Shown: one piece after another, positions 47,109-58,600 of the stretch
Layout: each line of letters starts with the position of its first letter
Numbering within the stretch: position 1 is the stretch's first letter
Made by a program: the position numbers and the translations under genes
The notes under the pieces: generated by a model
What the model was told of the DNA's origin: nothing
What the model saw: the letters and a program-made list of their open reading frames with translations, nothing else
The model's database searches: none
Assembly: GCF_017916255.1 (NCBI RefSeq)
Contig: NZ_CP072827.1
Span: 7,403,501 to 7,467,500, forward strand
Direction: 5' to 3'
From: Streptomyces mobaraensis NBRC 13819 = DSM 40847
GTDB lineage: Bacteria; Actinomycetota; Actinomycetes; Streptomycetales; Streptomycetaceae
DNA: 64,000 bases

Positions 47109-48310
47109 CACGTCACCCGCAGCAGCTTCGGACCGCGCACCAGCATGCCCTGCTTCCACACCACCCCGTCCGCGCCGTCGGCGAAGTCCAGGGTCGGGAA
47201 GCGGGTCACCAGGGTCGTCAGCACCGTCTGCAGTTCCATCCGGGCCAGTTGGGCGCCCAGGCAGTGGTGCGGACCGTGACCGAAGCCGATGTGCGGGTTG
47301 TGCTCGCGGGTGACGTCCAGCCGGTCCGGGTTCTCGAAGATCTCCGGGTCCCGGTTGGCCGAGGCCACCGAACCCACCACCGGCTCGCCGGCCTTGACGG
47401 TCACATCGCCGAACTCGATGTCCTCCAGGGCGTACCGGGCGAACATCGCCGAGTAGTTCAGCGGGATCCAGCGCACCAGCTCCTCGACCGCGCGCGGCAC
47501 CAGCGACGGGTCGGCGCACAGCAGCTCCCACTGGTCGCGGTGGCTGAGCAGCGCGTACAGGAAGTTGGGCATCTGCGAGGCGGTCGTCTCGGTGCCGGTG
47601 ATGAGCAGGCCGCCGGTCACGTGCATGACCAGCTCCTCCTCGCTCAGCCGGTCGCCGTCCTCGTCCCGCGTCTTCACCAGCGCCCCGAGCAGGTCCTCGG
47701 TGGGGTTGCGGCGGCGCTCGGCGACCAGCGTCCCGATGTACGCGAACAGTTCCTTGGCGTTGCGCTCCATCTCCTCCCACGGCAGCGCCGTGGTGGAGAC
47801 CATCGCCTCGGACCAGCCGCGCAGCCGCGGGCGGTCGGCCTCCGGCACCCCGAGCATCTCGGAGATCACGGTGACCGGCAGCGGGATGGCGAAGTTCTCC
47901 ACCATGTCGAAGGGGGCGCCCTGTTCGAGCATGTTGTCGACGAGCCCGTCCACGATCCGCTGGGTGTCGTCGCGCATCAGCTCCACCCGGCGTCCGGTGA
48001 ACGCCCGGGCGACCAGCTTCCGCAGCCGCGCGTGGTCCGGCGCGTCCATGCCGACCAGCCCGTCGTCCAGGTGCTCGTCGGGGTGGGTGCGCGGCTGGTC
48101 CCGGGTCTTGGCGACGGCCCGGCTGAACCGCGGGTCGGCCAGCACCGTGCGGACGTCGTGGTAGCGGGTGGCCAGCCAGGCCGGCTCGCCGAGCGGGAAC
48201 TGCACCCGGCTCAGCGGCTCCTCCGCGCGCAGTCTGGCGTACATCGGATCGAGTTCGAGCCGGTCCGGTTCGCTGAACGGATAAGCGCGAACCTCATGAG
48301 CGGTGGTCAC
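47105..48310 (-). CDS. Cytochrome P450 (CYP), tailoring monooxygenase
   Basis: A 401-residue bacterial P450. The I-helix oxygen-binding segment is LLITGTETTAS, the K-helix ExxR is in EELVRW, and the haem loop is FGHGPHHCLGAQLAR with the Cys thiolate ligand. The N terminus lacks a membrane anchor, so it is soluble. It probably hydroxylates or epoxidises the macrolactam. Its GTG start overlaps the peptidase stop by four bases and its stop overlaps the ferredoxin start. It sits between the peptidase and the starter genes, so it is clearly co-expressed with them. Confidence 0.93.
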   Translation of the reverse strand: MTTAHEVRAYPFSEPDRLELDPMYARLRAEEPLSRVQFPLGEPAWLATRYHDVRTVLADPRFSRAVAKTRDQPRTHPDEHLDDGLVGMDAPDHARLRKLVARAFTGRRVELMRDDTQRIVDGLVDNMLEQGAPFDMVENFAIPLPVTVISEMLGVPEADRPRLRGWSEAMVSTTALPWEEMERNAKELFAYIGTLVAERRRNPTEDLLGALVKTRDEDGDRLSEEELVMHVTGGLLITGTETTASQMPNFLYALLSHRDQWELLCADPSLVPRAVEELVRWIPLNYSAMFARYALEDIEFGDVTVKAGEPVVGSVASANRDPEIFENPDRLDVTREHNPHIGFGHGPHHCLGAQLARMELQTVLTTLVTRFPTLDFADGADGVVWKQGMLVRGPKLLRVTW

Positions 48311-49296
48311 CCGCGCGCTCCTTCCTTGGGTTCCGTGGATTCCCCGGGCAGGGACGGAATCGCCGCCGCCGCGCCCGGTATTGCCGTTCCTCCGGTTCCG
48401 TCGAGTTCCGCGAGGAACGCGGTGAGAACGGAGGTGAAACGCTCGGGTTCCTCGAGGTGCGGCACATGGCTCGATTCCTCGAGGATTTCCCAGCGGACAT
48501 CCGGTATCAGGTCGTAGAAAGGCTGCACGGTCGCCGGGGTCGCCTCGTCGTGCCGCCCGCTGATCAGCAGCGTGGGGACGTCGATGTACGGAATCCGGTC
48601 CTCGACCGACCAGTCCTTGAGGCTGCCGATGACGTGGAACTCGTTCGGCCCGTTCATGGCGTGGTAGACGGTCGGATCGTCGTTGATCTCCATGAACGTC
48701 GCCAGGTAGTCCCGCGGCCACGGCTGGACCCGGCACACGTGCCGGTCGTAGAACACCCGCATGGCCGCGAAGTACTCGGCGGTGTCCGTGGTCCCCGCCG
48801 CCTCGTGCCGCAGCAGCGTCTCCTGCACCTCGGGCGGCAGCCGCTCCCGCAGCACCTTCATCTCCCGCAGCCACAGGGGCATCGACGCCGGCGAGTTGGC
48901 GATCACCAGGCCGCGCAGGCCGGCGGGCCGGTCGGCGGCGTGGTCCGCGGCCAGCATCCCGCCCCACGACTGCCCGAACAGCACGTAGTCGTCGGCCACC
49001 CCGAGGTGCCGCAGCAGGTTGTCCAGCTCGTCGCGGAACAGGCGCACGGTCCAGAAGTCCGTGCCGCGGTCCGGCAGCCGGGTGGACCCGCCGTTTCCGA
49101 GCTGGTCGTAGTGGATCACCGGGCGGCCGGCCTCCGCCAGGGACGCCAGGCTCAACAGGTAATCGTGCGTGCTTCCCGGGCCGCCGTGCAGGACGACGAC
49201 GGGCGTGCGCCCGCTTTCCAGGTCACCGGTGACGCGGTACCAGGTCTTGTGGTCGCCGAAAGGGGCGGTTCCTTTGGCGATCGGTGTCGCGGGCAT
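48307..49296 (-). CDS. Proline iminopeptidase-family aminopeptidase (VinJ-like)
   Basis: A 329-residue alpha/beta hydrolase of the S33 family. The oxyanion-region HGGPG is at about residue 38, the nucleophile is in GQSWGG, and the Asp and His of the triad are in SGRHDEATP and ESSHVPHLEE. In the vicenistatin pathway the homologue removes the capping alanine from the polyketide amine so that the thioesterase can close the lactam. It is the first gene of the minus-strand operon, just after the divergent promoter region. A general peptidase role is possible but less likely here. About 25 Pro/Ala-rich residues extend the C terminus. Confidence 0.88.
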   Translation of the reverse strand: MPATPIAKGTAPFGDHKTWYRVTGDLESGRTPVVVLHGGPGSTHDYLLSLASLAEAGRPVIHYDQLGNGGSTRLPDRGTDFWTVRLFRDELDNLLRHLGVADDYVLFGQSWGGMLAADHAADRPAGLRGLVIANSPASMPLWLREMKVLRERLPPEVQETLLRHEAAGTTDTAEYFAAMRVFYDRHVCRVQPWPRDYLATFMEINDDPTVYHAMNGPNEFHVIGSLKDWSVEDRIPYIDVPTLLISGRHDEATPATVQPFYDLIPDVRWEILEESSHVPHLEEPERFTSVLTAFLAELDGTGGTAIPGAAAAIPSLPGESTEPKEGARG

Positions 49297-49917
49297 CTTC
49301 CTACCCCGAATCGATGGTTCGCGGCTTGCTTGACGTGGCTTCCGGCCTTCGGGCCTTACGAGCTTTTCGGCCTTTCGGGCCTTCCGGCTGTCCGGGATCG
49401 AGCGGCGTCCGAAGAAATCGCGCCGCCGGACGTTTCACTGCGTCCGATGCCGAGAACGCTATAGCAGCACGGTGGCGGGACGGACCCCTATCAACCCCTA
49501 GGGGCCCTTAGCCGAGCAGTGACCGCCACCCCCGGAGAACCCCTCCCGGGACCCGCGCCGACTCCCGTCGGCAACACGGAATTTACCCGGATGTTTCCAT
49601 TCCGCTAGCCCTGATAGGGGTGCCTAGGGGCAGGTAAGGGTGGCTGCCCCCGAGAATCCGCCCGTAGCGTTCCGGAAGACCGCCCGTCCCGGTACGCGCA
49701 GTTCGCGGACGGCCCGTCGCAGAAGGCGAAGCAGTCGGCGAAGCGGCCGGCGAAGGCCCGGCACGCCACGGCCGGGCACGGGAGCACGGGGCGGAACGGC
49801 CGTACCAGCGGAGGCGGTACGGCCGCACCGCGGAACCACCGGGCCCGGCCCGGGCGGTGCGGGCGGCGACCAATCAGACCGGGTACCGGGCGCGTTCCGG
49901 GTTCAGGGGGTTCTTGG
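49297..49917. promoter_or_regulatory. Divergent promoter region for both PKS operons
   Basis: 621 bp without a gene, between the peptidase (minus) and PKS C (plus). It holds two copies of a direct repeat in opposite orientation: CCCCTA at 49485 and 49495 (10-bp period), abutting TAGGGG at 49499-49504, and TAGGGG at 49615 and 49625 (again 10-bp period). AT-richer stretches near 49458 (GCTATAGC) and 49580-49600 could hold -10 elements. The paired repeats pointing away from each other suggest one activator driving both operons. Confidence 0.65.
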
Positions 49918-52900
49918 GTGGAAGGCGAGAAGAAACTTCTCGATTACCTCAAGCGGGCGACGGCCGACCTTCGGGAGGCCCGCCGCCGGCTGCGCGACGC
50001 CGAGCGCAGGGAGCACGAACCCATCGCCGTCATCGGGATGAGCTGCCGCTACCCGGGCGGCGTCACCTCCCCCGAGGAGCTCTGGCGGCTGCTGGACGAG
50101 GGCCGCGACGGCATCACCCCGTTCCCCGAGGACCGCGGCTGGGACACCGCCGCCCTCTACGACCCCGACCCCGAGCGGCCCGGCACCACCTACGTCCGCG
50201 AGGGCGGCTTCCTGCACGACGCCGCCGACTTCGACGCCGACTTCTTCGGCGTCGGCCCGCGCGAGGCCCTGGCCATGGACCCCCAGCAGCGACTGCTCCT
50301 CGAAGCGTCCTGGGAAGCCCTCGAACGCGCCGGCCTCGACCCGCACGCCCTGCGCGGCAGCCGGACCGGCGTCTTCGCCGGAGTGATGTACCACGACTAC
50401 GCCGCCCGCCTCACTCACGTCCCCGACGAGGTCGACGGGTACGTCGGCAACGGCAACTCGGGCAGCGTCGTCTCCGGCCGCGTCTCGTACAGCCTCGGCC
50501 TGGAAGGTCCGGCGGTCACCGTGGACACCGCCTGCTCCTCCTCCCTCGTCGCCCTGCACTGGGCCGTCCGCGCGCTGCGCGCCGGCGAGTGCTCGCTGGC
50601 CCTGGCCGGCGGCGTCACCGTGATGGCGGCACCCGACACCTTCACCGAGTTCAGCCGGCAGCGCGGCCTGGCCGCCGACGGCCGCTGCAAGGCGTTCGCC
50701 GAGGCGGCGGACGGCACCGGCTGGGGCGAGGGCGTCGGCGTACTGGTGGTCGAGCGGCTGTCGGACGCGCGGCGCAACGGGCACAAGGTGCTGGCGGTCG
50801 TGCGGGGTTCGGCCGTCAACCAGGACGGCGCCAGCAGCAGCCTCACGGCCCCCAACGGTCCGTCCCAGCAGCGCGTCATCCTCCAGGCCCTGGCCGAGGC
50901 CGGCCTCCGGCCGTCCGACGTGGACGCCGTCGAGGCCCACGGCACGGGGACGACCCTGGGTGACCCGATCGAGGCCCAGGCGCTCCTGGCGACGTACGGG
51001 AAGGAGCGGCCGGAGGACGGGCGGCCGTTGTGGCTGGGGTCGGTGAAGTCGAACCTGGGGCATACGCAGGCGGCGGCGGGTGTCGCGGGGATCATCAAGA
51101 TGGTCATGGCGATGCGCCATGGTGTGCTGCCGAAGACGCTGCATGTGGACGCGCCGTCGTCGAAGGTGGACTGGACGGCCGGCGCGGTGGAACTGCTCAC
51201 CGAGGCACGGGCGTGGGAGAGCGAGGGGCCGCGCAGGGCGGGCGTCTCCTCGTTCGGCATCAGCGGCACCAACGCCCACGTCATCGTGGAAGAGGCCCCG
51301 CCGGTGGAGGCGGAAGGGCAGGAGGTGGCTGCTGGGCCGGCTCTGCCGTGGCTGCTCAGTGCTCGTTCCGCCGACGCCCTGCGCGCTCAGGCCGCACAAC
51401 TGCTGGGCGTCATCGAGCGTGAGGACGCACCGGAGCCGGGGGAGGTGGCGGCGGCGCTGGCGACGACGCGGGCGCAGCTCGAACACCGCGCGGTCCTCAC
51501 GGGCGTCAACCGGGCGGATGTCATCGCCGGGCTCGCCGCGCTGGCCGCTGGGCAGGACGTGGCGGGTCTGGTGCGCGGGACGGCCGCCGAGGGGCGGCTG
51601 GCGTTCCTGTTCACCGGACAAGGCGCACAGCGCATTGGGATGGGCCGGGAACTGTACGAGACGTACCCGGTGTTCGCGAAAGCACTCGACGAGGTATGCG
51701 CTCACCTCGACCAGCCGCTGAAGGACGTCCTCTTCGGCGAGGACGCGGAACTGCTGAACCGCACCGAGTACGCCCAGCCCGCCCTGTTCGCTGTTGAGAC
51801 GGCACTGTTCCGCCTGGTGGAGTCCTGGGGTGTGCGGCCGGAGGTGCTGGCCGGGCACTCCATCGGGGAGATCGCGGCGGCCCATGTCGCTGGGGTGCTG
51901 TCGTTGGCGGACGCGTGCGCGCTGGTGGCCGCACGGGGCCGGCTGATGCAGGCCCTGCCCGAGGGTGGTGTGATGGCTGCTCTCCAGTGCACCGAGGAGG
52001 AAGCCCTCGCCCTGCTCGGTGACGCCCGGGAGGCGGCCATCGCCGCGATCAATGGCCCTCGCGCGGTTGTCGTATCGGGCGCCGAGGCCACGGTCACCGC
52101 GATCGTGGACGCGCTGCGCGAGCAGGGCCGCAAGACCTCGATGCTGAAGGTGTCGCACGCCTTCCACTCGCCGCTGATGGAGCCGATGCTGGAGGACTTC
52201 CGCGCGGTCGTCGCGGGCCTGTCCTTCGCCGAGCCCCGCATCCCCATCGTCTCCACCGTCACCGGACTGCTTGCGTCGGCGGAGGAGTTGATGAGCGTGG
52301 AGTACTGGGTGGAGCACGTCCGCCGCCCGGTCCGCTTCGCCGACGCCATCACCACCCTCACCACCGACGGCATCACCACTTTCCTGGAGATCGGCCCCGA
52401 TGCCGTCCTCACCGCCATGGCCGCCGACCACACCACCGCCACCTGCGTGCCCCTCCAACGCCGCAACCGCCCCGAAGACCGCGAAGCCCTCACCGCCCTC
52501 GCCCACCTCTGGACCCACGGCCACCCCATCAACTGGCAAACCCTCCACCCCGCGACCAGCCGGGTCGACCTCCCCACCTACCCCTTCCAACGCCGCCGCT
52601 ACTGGCTGGAGGACGGCGTGGGAGCCGGCGACCCCGAGGCCCTGGGACAGGCGCCGGCGCGGCACCCGCTGCTCGGCGCGGCCGTCGCCGTGCCGGACGC
52701 GGACACCGTCGTCCTGACCGGGCGGATCGGCACCCGTACCCACCCCTGGCTGGCCGATCACACCATCCTGGGGACCACCCTGCTCCCCGGCACCGGTCTG
52801 CTCGAACTCGCGCTGCACGCCGGTGACCAGGCAGGCACCCCGTACCTCGACGAACTGACGCTCCAGGCGCCGCTCGTCGTCCCCGCCGATCGGGCCGTCG

Positions 52901-55476
52901 ATCTGCGGATCACGGTCGGGCCGGCCGATGAGACGGACCGCCGTACCGTCACCGTCCACTCACGACCGGCGGGTTCGCCGGATGGCGCGGAGTGGATGCT
53001 GCACGCCACCGGCGGACTCACGGCCGAGGAGCCGGAGGCCGACGGCGACGAACTCGCCGCGTGGCCGCCCGTCGAAGCCGACCCCATCCCGCTCGACGCC
53101 GCCTACGAGCGGCTCGCCGACCAGGGGTACGACTACGGTCCGGTCTTCCAGGGGCTCCAGGCCGCCTGGCGGCAGGGTGACACCACCTACGCCGAGGTCG
53201 CCCTCCCGCCGGAGGCGCAGCACGACGCCGCCTCCTACCTGCTCCACCCCGCCCTCCTCGACTCGGCCCTGCACGCGAACCTCTTCCATGAGGCCGACGG
53301 GCAGGCCGGTGCGGAAGGTCCGCGGCTGCCGTTCGCGTGGAGCGGTGTCGCGGTGCACGCGACGGGGGCCGCCGCGCTGCGCGTACGCGTCGCGTCGCAC
53401 GGTCCGGACGAGGCGTCGGTGCTGGTGGCGGATGGGACCGGGGCGCCCGTGCTGACGATCCGGTCGCTCGCCGCGCGGGCCGTGGACGCCGTGCGGCCGG
53501 CGGGGGAGGAGGCGGACGGGGCCGCGCTGCTGCGCCCGGTTTGGGCGGAGCGGACCGTTCCGCCGTCGGTGGAGGAGGAGGGCGGCTGGGCGCTCGTCGG
53601 CGCCGGTCCGGACCCACTGCTCACCGCCGCGCTGGGACCCGGGACACGCGTGTTCCCCGATCTCGCCTCGCTCGCCGCGGCGCCCGGCGCCGTGCCCGGC
53701 ACGGTGGTGCTGCCGTGCGACGCACCTGGGCCGGACGGCGGCGCCGACCTGCCGGACCAGGTGCGTACCGTGGTCACCGGCGTCCTCGCGGCCGTACGGG
53801 AATGGCTGGCCGAACCCGCGTTCGCCGCCTCCCGCCTCGTGCTCCTCACCCGCGGCGCCGCGGGCCCCGACGCCGCGTCCGGTCCCTCCGCCGACCTGGT
53901 GTGCGCTCCCGTGTGGGGCCTGGTGCGCGCCGCGCAGGCCGAGCACCCGGGCAGGCTGCTGCTCCTCGACTGGGACGGCACCCCCGCGTCGGGACGCCGG
54001 CTGTGCGCCACCGCCACCGCCACGGAAGACGCCGAACTCGCCCTGCGCGACGGCACGGTGTGGGCACCGCGACTCGTCCGGGAACCGCGGCCCGCCGCCC
54101 CGTCCGCCGACGCCGCCTTCGGCGCCGGATGGGACCCCGACGGCACCGTCCTGATCACCGGAGGGACCGGCGGCCTCGGCGCCGCTGTCGCCCGGCACCT
54201 GGTGACCCGGTACGGCGCCCGCCGGCTGCTCCTGGTCAGCCGGCGCGGCGAGGAGGCGCCCGGCGCTCGCGAGCTGTGCCGCGAACTGGCGGAGGCGGGC
54301 GCCGAGGCGCGGGTGGCGGCGTGCGACGTCGCGGACCGCGCCGCGCTTGAGAAGCTGCTCGCCGACACCCCGGCCGGCCATCCGCTGACCGCCGTCGTCC
54401 ACACGGCCGGACTCGCCGAGAACGGCTTGATCGAGACCCAGACGGCGCACCACGTCGACACGGCGCTGCGCCCCAAGGCGGACGCCGCCTGGCACCTCCA
54501 CGAACTGACGACCCATCAATCGCTGACCGCCTTCGTGCTGTTCTCGTCCACCGCCGGGCTCTTCGTCGGTGCCGGGCAGGCCGGTTACGCCGCCGCCAAC
54601 GTGTTCCTCGACGCCCTCGCCCGCCACCGCGCGGAACAGGGCCTGCCCGCCCTCTCCCTCGCCTGGGGCCTGTGGGGCGGCGAGCAGGGCATGGGCGGCC
54701 AGTTGGCCGACGCGGACCTGGAGCGGCTGCGCCGCATGGGCATGCGCCCGCTGCCGACCGGCCGGGCACTCGACCTGCTCGACGCGGCCCTGGCGGCGGA
54801 CGGCCCGGTGCTGGTGCCCGTCGGCCTGGAGACCGAGGCCCTGAAAGCCCCGGGCGCGACGGTGCCCGCGCTGCTGCGCACCCTCGTCCGCGGCCGGCCG
54901 CGCCGCGCCGCGCGTCCGGCGGCCGGAGCCGCCTCCGCCGGCGCCGACGTGCTCGCGCACCGGCTGGCCGGCCTCCCGGAGACCGAGCGCGACCTCGTCC
55001 TGCTGGATCTGGTCCGCAGCAACACGGCCGCCGTACTCGGTCACGGCAGCGGCGAACTCGTCGATCCTGAGCGGGCGTTCAAGGACGTCGGCTTCGACTC
55101 GATGGCGGCCGTCGACCTGCGCAACCTGCTGAACACGGCCACCGGGCTGCGGCTCCCCGCCACCCTCGTCTTCGACTTCCCCACCCCGGCCGTCCTCGCC
55201 GCGCACCTCGCCGCCGAGCTGGTGCCGGACCAGGGGCCCGGACGGTCGCTGACCGACCGGATCGACGACCTGGAGGCCGCGCTGCTGGCCGCGGCAGGCG
55301 GCGACGGCGTCCCCGACCGCGAGCACGCCGACGTCGCGGCCCGGCTCGACTCGCTGCTGCGCCGGTGGCGGGACGAGCGCGGCGAGGAGCCGCGGGCCGA
55401 CGCCCACACGGCGTTCGAGTCCGCCACCGACGACGAACTGTTCGCCGCGCTGGACGGCGAGCTCGGCATGCCGTAG
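49918..55476 (+). CDS. Type I modular PKS C: one module, KS-AT-DH-KR-ACP
   Basis: An 1852-residue single module. It has a docking helix ([21 protein letters not shown]), KS Cys about 206, AT Ser 646 (GHSIGE) with HAFH near 748 (malonyl), DH His 947 ([10 protein letters not shown]), KR loop 1414 (GGTGGLG) with Tyr 1557 (AGYAAAN), and ACP Ser 1727 (GFDSMAAV). The KR carries AEN where B-type KRs have LDD, and Phe rather than Trp eight residues before the Tyr, so the hydroxyl configuration and hence the double-bond geometry cannot be read by the usual rule. The C terminus ends in the docking tail [15 protein letters not shown]. The GTG start has GGGGG 7 bases upstream. Its KS-AT block is a near copy of module 2. 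Confidence 0.93.
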   Translation: MEGEKKLLDYLKRATADLREARRRLRDAERREHEPIAVIGMSCRYPGGVTSPEELWRLLDEGRDGITPFPEDRGWDTAALYDPDPERPGTTYVREGGFLHDAADFDADFFGVGPREALAMDPQQRLLLEASWEALERAGLDPHALRGSRTGVFAGVMYHDYAARLTHVPDEVDGYVGNGNSGSVVSGRVSYSLGLEGPAVTVDTACSSSLVALHWAVRALRAGECSLALAGGVTVMAAPDTFTEFSRQRGLAADGRCKAFAEAADGTGWGEGVGVLVVERLSDARRNGHKVLAVVRGSAVNQDGASSSLTAPNGPSQQRVILQALAEAGLRPSDVDAVEAHGTGTTLGDPIEAQALLATYGKERPEDGRPLWLGSVKSNLGHTQAAAGVAGIIKMVMAMRHGVLPKTLHVDAPSSKVDWTAGAVELLTEARAWESEGPRRAGVSSFGISGTNAHVIVEEAPPVEAEGQEVAAGPALPWLLSARSADALRAQAAQLLGVIEREDAPEPGEVAAALATTRAQLEHRAVLTGVNRADVIAGLAALAAGQDVAGLVRGTAAEGRLAFLFTGQGAQRIGMGRELYETYPVFAKALDEVCAHLDQPLKDVLFGEDAELLNRTEYAQPALFAVETALFRLVESWGVRPEVLAGHSIGEIAAAHVAGVLSLADACALVAARGRLMQALPEGGVMAALQCTEEEALALLGDAREAAIAAINGPRAVVVSGAEATVTAIVDALREQGRKTSMLKVSHAFHSPLMEPMLEDFRAVVAGLSFAEPRIPIVSTVTGLLASAEELMSVEYWVEHVRRPVRFADAITTLTTDGITTFLEIGPDAVLTAMAADHTTATCVPLQRRNRPEDREALTALAHLWTHGHPINWQTLHPATSRVDLPTYPFQRRRYWLEDGVGAGDPEALGQAPARHPLLGAAVAVPDADTVVLTGRIGTRTHPWLADHTILGTTLLPGTGLLELALHAGDQAGTPYLDELTLQAPLVVPADRAVDLRITVGPADETDRRTVTVHSRPAGSPDGAEWMLHATGGLTAEEPEADGDELAAWPPVEADPIPLDAAYERLADQGYDYGPVFQGLQAAWRQGDTTYAEVALPPEAQHDAASYLLHPALLDSALHANLFHEADGQAGAEGPRLPFAWSGVAVHATGAAALRVRVASHGPDEASVLVADGTGAPVLTIRSLAARAVDAVRPAGEEADGAALLRPVWAERTVPPSVEEEGGWALVGAGPDPLLTAALGPGTRVFPDLASLAAAPGAVPGTVVLPCDAPGPDGGADLPDQVRTVVTGVLAAVREWLAEPAFAASRLVLLTRGAAGPDAASGPSADLVCAPVWGLVRAAQAEHPGRLLLLDWDGTPASGRRLCATATATEDAELALRDGTVWAPRLVREPRPAAPSADAAFGAGWDPDGTVLITGGTGGLGAAVARHLVTRYGARRLLLVSRRGEEAPGARELCRELAEAGAEARVAACDVADRAALEKLLADTPAGHPLTAVVHTAGLAENGLIETQTAHHVDTALRPKADAAWHLHELTTHQSLTAFVLFSSTAGLFVGAGQAGYAAANVFLDALARHRAEQGLPALSLAWGLWGGEQGMGGQLADADLERLRRMGMRPLPTGRALDLLDAALAADGPVLVPVGLETEALKAPGATVPALLRTLVRGRPRRAARPAAGAASAGADVLAHRLAGLPETERDLVLLDLVRSNTAAVLGHGSGELVDPERAFKDVGFDSMAAVDLRNLLNTATGLRLPATLVFDFPTPAVLAAHLAAELVPDQGPGRSLTDRIDDLEAALLAAAGGDGVPDREHADVAARLDSLLRRWRDERGEEPRADAHTAFESATDDELFAALDGELGMP
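51072..52610 (+). repeat. KS-AT block, inverted partner of 30130-31665
   Basis: The plus-strand arm of the ~1.5-kb inverted repeat with module 2. The first visible differences from its partner are a C/G change near 51180 and several in the linker near 51430. It ends at the post-[13 protein letters not shown] segment. Confidence 0.75.
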
Positions 55477-55619
55477 CGGCCACCGCCGCCCTACCACCGT
55501 CCGGTGGCGCACCCGTGCCCCGGGCGGTGCGCTGCCCCACGGAGTCACCCACCCGCCGCCACCCGGCGGCCCACCACCGACGCCCCGGAAACCACCGTCC
55601 GAGATTGGCTCACACTTCG

Positions 55620-58600
55620 ATGGCGAACGACCAGAAACTGCGCGACTACCTTCGGCGCGCGACGGCCGACCTCCACGAGACCCGGCGCCGGCTGCGCGAG
55701 GTCGAGGGCGGCCGGCACGAGCCGATCGCGATCGTCGGCATGGGCTGCCGCTACCCGGGCGGCGTCGCCGGCCCCGAGGACCTGTGGCGGGTGGTGGACA
55801 CGGGAGCCGACGTCGTCGGGCAGTTCCCCACCGACCGCGGCTGGGACATGGACACGCTGTACGACCCGGCCCCCGGCCGGCCCGGGCGCAGCTACGTGCG
55901 CGAGGGCGGGTTCCTCTACGACGCGGCCGACTTCGACCCGGTGTTCTTCGGGCTCAGCCCCCGGGAGGCACCCGAGACCGACCCCCAGCAGCGGCTGCTG
56001 CTGGAGGTCACTTGGGAGGCGTTCGAGCGGGCCGGGATCGACCCCGGCACCCTCAAGGGCAGCCGCACCGGCGTGTTCGCCGGCCTGATGTACCACGACT
56101 ACGCGGGCGGCAGCACGGCCGGCAGCCTGGTGTCCGGCCGCGTCGCCTACACCTTCGGCTTCGAGGGCCCGGCGCTCACGGTGGACACCGCCTGCTCGTC
56201 GTCGCTGGTCGCGCTGCACCTGGCCGCGCAGTCCCTGCGCAACGGCGAGTGCTCGCTGGCCCTGGCCGGCGGTGTCACCGTGATGGCCGGGCCGGAGATG
56301 TTCGTCGAGTTCAGCCGCCAGCGCGGCCTCGCCAAGGACGGCCGCTGCAAGTCGTTCGCGGGCGCGGCGGACGGCGCCGGCTGGTCGGAGGGCGCGGGGG
56401 TGCTGCTCGTGGAGCGGCTGTCCGACGCGCGGCGCAACGGCCACCCGGTCCTCGCCGTCGTCCGGGGGTCGGCGGTCAACCAGGACGGCGCCAGCAACGG
56501 ACTGACCGCCCCGAACGGGCCCTCCCAGCAGCGCGTCATCCGCCAGGCCCTCGACAACGCCGGACTCACCCCCGCCGACGTCCAGGCCGTCGAGGCGCAC
56601 GGCACCGGCACCGTCCTCGGCGACCCCATCGAGGCCCAGGCCCTCCTCGCCACCTACGGCCGCAACCGCCCCGCCGACCAGCCCCTCTGGCTCGGCTCCG
56701 TCAAGTCCAACATGGGGCACGCCCAGGCCGCCGCCGGCGTCGGCGGCATCATCAAGATGGTCGAGGCGATCCGGCACCGGACCCTGCCCCGCACCCTGCA
56801 CGTGGACGAGCCGACGCCGAAGGTCGACTGGTCGGCCGGGAACGTCCGGCTGCTGACCGAGCCGGTGGAGTGGGACGGCGACGTCCCGCGCCGCGCGGGC
56901 GTCTCCTCCTTCGGCCTCAGCGGCACCAACGCCCACGTCATCATCGAGGAGGCACCGGCCGCCGACGCTCCGGAGGCCACCGATGTCCCGGGTGCCACCG
57001 ATGCCCCGCAGGCCACCGACGTCCCGAGTGCCACTGACGCCCCGCAGGCCGCCGACGTCCCGGAGACCGCCGAGACCCCCTCCCGGCCGCTGCCCTGGCT
57101 GCTGTCGGCCCGCGACGACCGGGCCCTGCGCGACGCGGCGGCCCGGCTGCGCGCCCACGTCACCGCACCCGGCCCCCGCGGCGCCCCCGCGGACGCCGCG
57201 GACGTAGCCTTCTCCCTCGCCACCACCCGTGCCCTCTTCGACCACCGGGCCGCCGTCGTCGCCGACGACCGCGACGGGCTGCTGCGCCGCCTCGACGCGC
57301 TGGCCGCCGGCGACGACACCCCCGGGCTGGTCCGCGGCACCCCCCGGGGCACCGGAGTCCGGACGGCGTTCATGTTCACCGGCCAGGGAGCCCAACGCCT
57401 CGGCATGGCCCAGGAGTTGTACGCCGCCGAACCCGCCTTCGCGGCGGCCCTCGACACCGTCTGCGACGCCCTGGACCGGCGGCTCGACACGCCGGTGCGG
57501 GAGACGATGTGGAGCCACGGCGACGGGGACGACCCGGTTCGGGCCGAGCGGCTCGACCGCACCGGCCACGCCCAGGCCGCCCTCTTCGCCGTCGAAGTGG
57601 CCCTGTTCCGGCTGCTGGAGGAGTGGGGCATCCGCCCCGACCTGCTGATCGGCCACTCCATCGGCGAGATCGCCGCCGCCCACACCGCCGGCGTCTTCAC
57701 CCTGGACGACGCGTGCACCCTGGTCGCCGCCCGGGCCCGGCTGATGGAAGCGCTGCCCCCGGGCGGCGCGATGGTCGCCGTCGAGGCGTCCGAGGACGAC
57801 GTACGGCCGCTCCTCGGCGACCGGCTCGCGGTCGCCGCCGTCAACGGGCCGGAGGCCGTGGTCCTCTCCGGCGACGAGGACGCCGTCCTCGGCGCCGCCG
57901 ACCGGCTCCGGGAGCAGGGGCGCAAGACGTCGCGGCTGCGCGTCAGCCACGCCTTCCACTCGCATCGCATGGACCCCATGCTCGCGGACTTCCGGAAGGC
58001 CGTCGACGGCCTCCCGGCGGCCCCGCCCCGCATCCCCCTCGTCTCCAACCTCACCGGACGGCTGTGCGGGGATGACGAACTGGGGTCCGCCGAGTACTGG
58101 GTGCGGCACGTCCGCGAGACCGTCCGCTTCGCCGACGGCGTCGCCACGCTCCGCGAGCACGGCGCCGGCACCTTCGTCGAACTGGGCCCCGGCACCACCC
58201 TCACCGCCCTCGCCCGCCGCTGCGTCCCCGACGGCACCGGACCCGACGCCCCGGCCTTCGTCCCGCTGCTCCGTGCCGACCGCCCCGAGCCGCGGACCCT
58301 GACCACCGCGCTGGCCGAACTCCACGTACGCGGCACCGCCGTCGACTGGCCCGTCGTCGCCCGGAGTTGGGGCGGCCGGCGGGTGGAACTGCCCACCTAC
58401 CCGTTCCAGCGGCAGCGCTACTGGTGGGAGGGCGACACCGCGGCCACCCCGGGCCCGGCCGCCCGCCCGGGAACCGGCGCCGCCGACACCGCCTTCTGGG
58501 ACGCGGTGCGCCGCACCGACACCGGCGCCCTCGCCGGAGCCCTGGGCGCCGGGACCGCCGCCCAGCGGGACGCCCTGGACACGGTGCTGCCCCTGCTCGC

